64,000 nucleotides of DNA from Actinomycetes bacterium (GTDB lineage: Bacteria > Actinomycetota > Acidimicrobiia > Acidimicrobiales > RAAP-2): assembly GCA_021848365.1 (NCBI GenBank), contig JAJZUS010000002.1, positions 460,229 to 524,228 on the forward strand, in the 5' to 3' direction. Within the stretch, counting starts at the first letter, position 1. Each line of letters begins with the position of its first letter. A program made the position numbers and the translations under genes. Below the pieces are notes generated by a model that was not told the origin of the DNA, made no database searches, and saw only the letters and a list, made by a program, of their open reading frames with translations. Below, in pieces: positions 60,751-64,000 of this stretch.

Positions 60751-61026
60751 TCAGCCCCCCGCCACCGCCGGCACTAGCGAGACCGTCTGACCCGGCTCGA
60801 GGACCGTGTCGAGACCGTCGAGGAAGCGCACGTCCTCGTCGGCCACGAAGACGTTGACGAAGCGTCGCAGTGCCCCGTGGTCGTCGAGGACGCGCCCAGC
60901 GATCCCCGGGTGGAGCGTCTCGACGGCGACGATGGCCTCCCGGACGGTCGCGGCCTCGACGGGCACCTCGGCGGCACCGCCCGCGACGACGCGCAACTGG
61001 CTGGGGAGGCGGACGATCACGCTCAC
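60751..61026 (-). CDS. CysO/ThiS-like sulfur-carrier protein
   Basis: A 91-residue ubiquitin-like beta-grasp protein ending in AVAGG. The C-terminal RFVNVFVADEDVRFLDGL and SLVPAVAGG are very close to CysO of mycobacteria (recollected pattern: RFVNIYVNDEDVRF ... LPAVAGG). In such proteins the terminal Gly is adenylated and turned into a thiocarboxylate that donates sulfur to a PLP enzyme. Its GTG overlaps the threonine-synthase-like stop by 4 bp, so the pair is translationally coupled under a SAM riboswitch. No MoeB-type activator or Mec protease is adjacent. The name cysO is likely, but the partner differs from the known CysM, so no symbol is given. Confidence 0.85.
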   Translation of the reverse strand: MSVIVRLPSQLRVVAGGAAEVPVEAATVREAIVAVETLHPGIAGRVLDDHGALRRFVNVFVADEDVRFLDGLDTVLEPGQTVSLVPAVAGG

Positions 61027-62267
61027 GACGCGGCCACCAGCTGGGTGAAGCGCAGCGCCTCTTCGGCGTCGGCGAGACCGGGCGAGATGACGGCCGTGTG
61101 AGTGGCCTGGTCGACGACGGCGTCGAGGGTCTTCAGGCCGTGGCCCGAGATGATCGCCACGGTCGTCTTCGTGCGGTCGATCGTCCCGCGCTCGACCATC
61201 TGGCGCAGCGAGGCGATCGTGACCCCCCCGGCCGTCTCGGCGAAGACGCCCTCGGTCCGCGCGAGCAGGGAGATGCCCTCGAGGATCTCCCCGTCGCTCA
61301 CCGAGCCGCAGTCCCCGCCGTGACGACGCAGTTCGTCGAGCACGTAGGGGCCGTCGGCCGGATTGCCGATGGCGAGGGAGCGAGCGATGGTGTCGGGCCG
61401 CTGCGGCGTGATGACGTCGGACCCGTTGGCGAAGGCCGTGGCGATCGGCGAGCAACCGGTCGCCTGGGCCCCGAAGAGGACCGGGTCGGGCCCGTCGACC
61501 AGGCCCAGCGCCCGGAACTCGCGGAATCCCTTCGCCACCTTCGTGAGCTGGCTGCCCGAGGCGACCGGGACGACGACCTGGTCGGGAGTGCGCCACCCGA
61601 GCTGCTCAGCGATCTCGAAGGCCAGGGTCTTCGACCCCTCGGCGTAGTAGGGGCGAAGATTGACGTTGGCGAAGGCCCAGTCGGGGTGCTCGGCGACGAG
61701 CTCGACGCACAGACGGTTCACGTCGTCGTAGTTGCCCCGCACCCCGAGGACGGTGCCGCCGAAGACGGCCGTCATCGCGACCTTGGAGGTCTCGAGGTCG
61801 AACGGGATGATCGTGACGCTCGGCCAGCCGATGGCGGCGGCGTGGGCCGCGACCGACGTCGCGAGATTGCCGGTCGAGGCGCAGGCGGCCGTCGTGAAGC
61901 CGAGCCGGCGGGCCACCGAGAGGGCCACCGAGACGACGCGGTCCTTGAACGAGCCCGTCGGGTTACGGGTGTCGTCCTTCAGCCAGAGGTCGGCCAGGCC
62001 GAGCTCCGCGGCGAGGCGCGGCGCGTGCCGCAGGGGCGTCCAGCCGGCCCCGAGGTCGACGGGGGACTCACCGGGATCGGGCAGGAGGGCACGGTAGCGC
62101 CAGATCGAGGCCGGACCGGCCTCGATCGACTCGCGGGTTACCGCCCCCTTCGCCGCCTCGAGGTCGTAGTGGACTTCGAGCGGTCCGAAGCAGACGTCGC
62201 AGGCGTAGCGCGCCTCGGCGTCGTAGGTGGTGCCGCACTCTCGGCAGATGAGTCCCGTCGCGTACAT
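61023..62267 (-). CDS. thrC: Threonine-synthase-like PLP enzyme with zinc ribbon
   Basis: A 414-residue fold-type II PLP enzyme annotated by motif as threonine synthase. N-terminal Cys8, Cys11, Cys23 and Cys26 form a zinc ribbon (CRECG, CDVCF); the PLP lysine is Lys108 (NPTGSFKDR); phosphate binding is by ASTGNLATSVAAHAA and the GSGSQL-like PVASGSQLTKVAKG. Substrate O-phosphohomoserine would give threonine plus phosphate, or with sulfide from a thiocarboxylate would give homocysteine. The ATG at 62267 has GAGAGGA; an ATG 5 codons earlier lies in the riboswitch P1. It is coupled to the sulfur-carrier gene and controlled by a SAM-I riboswitch, which is unusual for threonine synthase and suggests a sulfur role (inference). 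Confidence 0.9.
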   Translation of the reverse strand: MYATGLICRECGTTYDAEARYACDVCFGPLEVHYDLEAAKGAVTRESIEAGPASIWRYRALLPDPGESPVDLGAGWTPLRHAPRLAAELGLADLWLKDDTRNPTGSFKDRVVSVALSVARRLGFTTAACASTGNLATSVAAHAAAIGWPSVTIIPFDLETSKVAMTAVFGGTVLGVRGNYDDVNRLCVELVAEHPDWAFANVNLRPYYAEGSKTLAFEIAEQLGWRTPDQVVVPVASGSQLTKVAKGFREFRALGLVDGPDPVLFGAQATGCSPIATAFANGSDVITPQRPDTIARSLAIGNPADGPYVLDELRRHGGDCGSVSDGEILEGISLLARTEGVFAETAGGVTIASLRQMVERGTIDRTKTTVAIISGHGLKTLDAVVDQATHTAVISPGLADAEEALRFTQLVAAS

Positions 62268-62278
62268 ATCCAATCCTC

Positions 62279-62371
62279 TCATCGATCGGGCTTTGGCACC
62301 TGGTGGGAGCCGGTCGGCTCACACTGGTTGTCGCGACATCTGCGGGCCCGTCCCTCCGTCGCTCTTGATGA
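62279..62371 (-). ncRNA. SAM-I riboswitch (S-box) upstream of the thrC-like gene
   Basis: On the minus strand: P1 TCATC ... GATGA closes the element; within it AAGAGCGACGGAGGGACGGG, CGCGACAACC and GGTGCCAAAGCC match the S-box conserved blocks, in the right order and spacing, with a variable arm between CAACC and GGTGCC. The 3' side of P1 runs into the GAGAGGA ribosome binding site, so SAM binding probably acts on translation initiation, with no terminator seen. Confidence 0.92.
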
Positions 62372-62381
62372 TGTGTCCGAC

Positions 62382-62411
62382 AGTCTGACCGTTCGTTTCG
62401 ATCGCTGTCAA
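62382..62411 (-). promoter_or_regulatory. Promoter of the riboswitch-thrC-cysO operon
   Basis: TTGACA (62406-62411) and CAGACT (62382-62387) on the minus strand, 18 bp apart; transcription would start just before the riboswitch. Confidence 0.6.
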
Positions 62412-62434
62412 GAGCAGTCTACGGGTGCGCCCCG

Positions 62435-62440
62435 TATCCT
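62435..62440 (+). promoter_or_regulatory. -10 box TATCCT, leaderless gpgS-like gene
   Basis: TATCCT, then CGACAC, then the GTG at 62447. Confidence 0.6.
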
Positions 62441-62446
62441 CGACAC

Positions 62447-63235
62447 GTGACGCCGGCGACCCCTCGGACCCTGGGCCGTGACGACTTCGATCCCATCCGG
62501 ATCCGCGCGCGGATGAGGGCGGCGTCGACGGCCGTCGTGATTCCGGCCCGCGACGAGGCGTCGACCATCGGGGCCGTGCTCGACGCGATCCTCGGCCCCG
62601 GCGACCCCCTCGACGAGGTCGTCGTCGTCGACGACCACTCCTCGGACGACACCGCCACCATCGCCGCCCGCCACGGCGCCCGCGTCGTCACCAACGAGGG
62701 GCCGAGCGGCAAGGGGACGGCGATGCGCGTCGGAGCCCTCGCGACGACGGCCGACGTCCTCGTCTTCCTCGACGCCGACGTGCGCAACACCGCCGAGGAC
62801 TACGTGCCCCGACTGGTCCAGCCCCTCCTCGAGCACGACGGGACCGTCCTCGTGAAGGGCTACTACGAGCGCCCGCTGCACGGGATGCCGACCGGCGGCG
62901 GACGGGTCACCGAGCTCGCCGCCCGACCCATCCTCTCCCTGCTCTTCCCGGGCCTCGGCGAGATCCGTCAGCCCCTCGCCGGGGAGACGGCCCTGCGCCG
63001 CGAAGTCCTGCGGCGCGTCGACCTCGAGGCCGACTACGGCGTCGAGATCGCTCTGCTCATCGACGTGGCCCGCGTCTACGGGGTCGCCGCCCTCGCCCAG
63101 GTGGACCTCGGCGTGCGCCGACACCGCAACCGTCCGCTCGAGGAACTCAACCCCATGGCCGTCGAGGTGCTGCGCTCGGCTCTCGCCCGCTACGGGTTGC
63201 CGCTGCCCGGTCGGGACGGGACCCGAGGGGACTAG
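62447..63235 (+). CDS. gpgS: Glucosyl-3-phosphoglycerate synthase-like family 2 glycosyltransferase
   Basis: A 262-residue GT2/GT81-like glycosyltransferase. VVIPARDEASTIGAVLDAI (residues about 29-47) and FLDADVRNT (the DxD) are the nucleotide-sugar part; VKGYYERPLH, GGGRVTELAARPILSLLFPGL (in part) and QPLAGETALRRE are the hallmarks of GpgS, which makes glucosyl-3-phosphoglycerate from UDP- or ADP-glucose for polymethylated polysaccharides or glucosylglycerate. It is shorter than the usual 310-330, with a reduced N-terminus. The GTG is fixed by the -10 box. Its stop overlaps the LytR_C gene tail to tail. Confidence 0.88.
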   Translation: MTPATPRTLGRDDFDPIRIRARMRAASTAVVIPARDEASTIGAVLDAILGPGDPLDEVVVVDDHSSDDTATIAARHGARVVTNEGPSGKGTAMRVGALATTADVLVFLDADVRNTAEDYVPRLVQPLLEHDGTVLVKGYYERPLHGMPTGGGRVTELAARPILSLLFPGLGEIRQPLAGETALRREVLRRVDLEADYGVEIALLIDVARVYGVAALAQVDLGVRRHRNRPLEELNPMAVEVLRSALARYGLPLPGRDGTRGD

Positions 63236-63741
63236 CCCAGCGCCGCGGCGTCGGGCCCGAGAACGATCACGATGTCGTCACTCGCCGCACCCGGCACCGG
63301 GTTCTGCCCGTTCAGGGGTCGCACCGCCGACGCCGGGAAGCGTTCGGCGCTCGCGATGGCCCGAGCCGCCCACTGGAAGCCCGGGTTGAAGTAGACGACC
63401 GTCGCGCTCACGTGAGGGCCGTTCATCTGGGGCAGCGTGTCCCAGCCCTGAGTCAGCAGCTGCTGGGTGAAGGTCCGGGCGAGACCGGACACGTTCGTCC
63501 CGTTGGCCACCTGCACGCGCACCTGGGCCCGGGGGACCGTCGAGGTCGTCGTGTGCACGGTCGTCGTCGTCGCACCAGGGGTCGTCGTCGTCGGGGCGCT
63601 GCTGCCCGAGGAGGGCGATGGCGAGCGAAGGATCAGGATGGTCGCGAGGATGAACGCGATCAGGATGAGCGCGACGATCGGCGTCGAGGGCTGGTAGTGG
63701 GATCCACCCGACGCGTGCTCGGGGTTCGGCGGTGCGCTCAC
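63232..63741 (-). CDS. LytR_C domain membrane protein
   Basis: A 169-residue envelope protein: one membrane helix near residues 22-39 (IVALILIAFILATILILR), then a Ser/Thr/Pro-rich linker (about 42-70), then a C-terminal LytR_C domain (about 73-165: VRVQVANGTNVSGLARTFTQ, ASDDIVIVLGPDAA). The domain is found next to LytR-CpsA-Psr enzymes that attach polymers to the wall; here it is a stand-alone protein. The GTG start is fixed by the leaderless box. Confidence 0.85.
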   Translation of the reverse strand: MSAPPNPEHASGGSHYQPSTPIVALILIAFILATILILRSPSPSSGSSAPTTTTPGATTTTVHTTTSTVPRAQVRVQVANGTNVSGLARTFTQQLLTQGWDTLPQMNGPHVSATVVYFNPGFQWAARAIASAERFPASAVRPLNGQNPVPGAASDDIVIVLGPDAAALG

Positions 63742-63747
63742 GGGGCC

Positions 63748-63753
63748 ACTCTA
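63748..63753 (-). promoter_or_regulatory. -10 box TAGAGT, leaderless LytR_C gene
   Basis: TAGAGT on the minus strand, 6 nt (GGCCCC) before the GTG at 63741. Confidence 0.6.
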
Positions 63754-63801
63754 GAACTCGCCGGACCGGCGTCGGAGGGCGTCGGTAGTGTGGGGGGCCT
63801 G

Positions 63802-63873
63802 GCCGGTGTGGCGCAGCGGTAGCGCAAGCGATTTGTAATCGCTAGGTCGTGGGTTCGAATCCCTCCACCGGCT
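63802..63873 (+). tRNA. tRNA-Thr(UGU)
   Basis: Acceptor GCCGGTG pairs with CACCGGC; D-arm GCGC-AGCGGTA-GCGC; anticodon arm AGCGA-TTTGTAA-TCGCT with anticodon TGT; T-loop GGTTCGAATCC. CCA is not encoded. A TAGTGT box precedes it. An insertion sequence begins about 10 bp downstream. Confidence 0.97.
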
Positions 63874-63881
63874 CCGTGTTA

Positions 63882-64000
63882 TGTCTCAGGGTTTCTGGGA
63901 CGTCTGAACCCACAGACGCTATCGCCGAGGTTGGAACCTGCGCGAGGGGTCGAGAGTGAGCCGCCGGATCACGGTGCCGTTAGGCGCGAGCACCCTCACG
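63882..64000 (-). mobile_element. End of an IS481-type insertion sequence (cut by the window edge)
   Basis: The element begins near TGTCTCAGGGTTTCTGGGAC, which resembles an IS481 terminal repeat, followed by a CGTCTG/CAGACG hairpin and by the 3' end of a transposase gene in the minus strand. The outer end lies about 9 bp after tRNA-Thr. The exact boundary and target duplication cannot be fixed without the other end. Confidence 0.6.
63919..64000 (-). CDS. IS481-family transposase, C-terminal end (partial)
   Basis: The last 26 codons of a transposase: VRVLAPNGTVIRRLTLDPSR, then RFQPRR and TAG. The LTLDP-x-R-x-[YF]QP ending is characteristic of IS481-family DDE transposases. The N-terminal region is outside the window. 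Confidence 0.7.
   Translation of the reverse strand, partial: VRVLAPNGTVIRRLTLDPSRRFQPRR

Noticed and set aside
61023..62282. Calling the PLP enzyme a plain threonine synthase with no other role
   Set aside because: The motifs fit threonine synthase, but the SAM riboswitch and coupled sulfur carrier make a sulfur role likely; kept open.

Overview
The window is about 70% G+C and reads as the chromosome of an actinobacterium, most likely of the class Acidimicrobiia or a close relative. Supporting signs are the rimO-pgsA-cinA-recA order, an actinobacterial type HemQ, a CysO-like sulfur carrier ending in Gly-Gly, glucosyl-3-phosphoglycerate synthase, a LytR_C protein, GTG starts on many genes, and a TANNNT box 6-7 nt before the start codon of many genes (leaderless mRNAs). 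The class-level assignment is inference. No rRNA, CRISPR array, prophage or replication origin was seen. The right edge contains the end of an IS481-type insertion sequence.

Layout. 1-7.5 kb: cut-off MFS transporter, hexapeptide acyltransferase, then recA (own LexA-regulated promoter), a serine hydrolase, cinA, pgsA and rimO, tRNA-Ser(GCU) and a NUDIX hydrolase. 7.6-15.5 kb: TSUP permease, DUF4395 protein, an acid-protease type (S53) secreted peptidase, a large secreted protein with a Thr/Pro linker, two very small leaderless genes and an unknown two-gene operon. 15.5-25.5 kb: typA, then two divergent operons around one operator: arylsulfatase + DinB-like on the left, and TetR + haloalkane dehalogenase + SRPBCC + second sulfatase + beta-propeller on the right, which looks like a catabolic island. 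25.5-38.5 kb: tRNA-Ser(UGA), a TetR/MMPL pair with a palindromic operator, pheA, a PLP decarboxylase, agmatinase, small enzymes, a ClC channel/transporter and small secreted or membrane proteins.

38.5-43 kb: a complete four-gene pyruvate:ferredoxin oxidoreductase operon whose last gene fuses a GltD-like NAD(P)H flavoprotein to a two-cluster ferredoxin. 43-55.4 kb: a multi-PAS/GAF sensor with an EAL domain, an overlapping VOC-SDR-arsenate reductase run, another PLP decarboxylase, a decayed gene, a TetR/SDR pair and a membrane protein/HTH pair, each with a near-perfect operator palindrome. 55.6-58.9 kb: hemQ-NUDIX-GNAT-ASCH-hicA-hicB, followed by a decayed second copy of the GNAT tail and ASCH gene. 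The ASCH-hicAB stretch has clearly lower G+C and looks acquired. 59-64 kb: groEL with a CIRCE operator, then a SAM-I riboswitch controlling a threonine-synthase-like gene and a CysO-like sulfur carrier, gpgS, a LytR_C protein, tRNA-Thr(UGU) and the IS end.

The most interesting system is the SAM riboswitch - threonine-synthase homologue - sulfur-carrier operon. A SAM-repressed leader makes sense for sulfur amino acid synthesis and not obviously for threonine, so this PLP enzyme may take sulfur from a protein thiocarboxylate. Second are the organosulfate/organohalide island and the ASCH-HicAB locus with its relic duplicate. Functions are assigned from motifs read by eye; no database search was possible.
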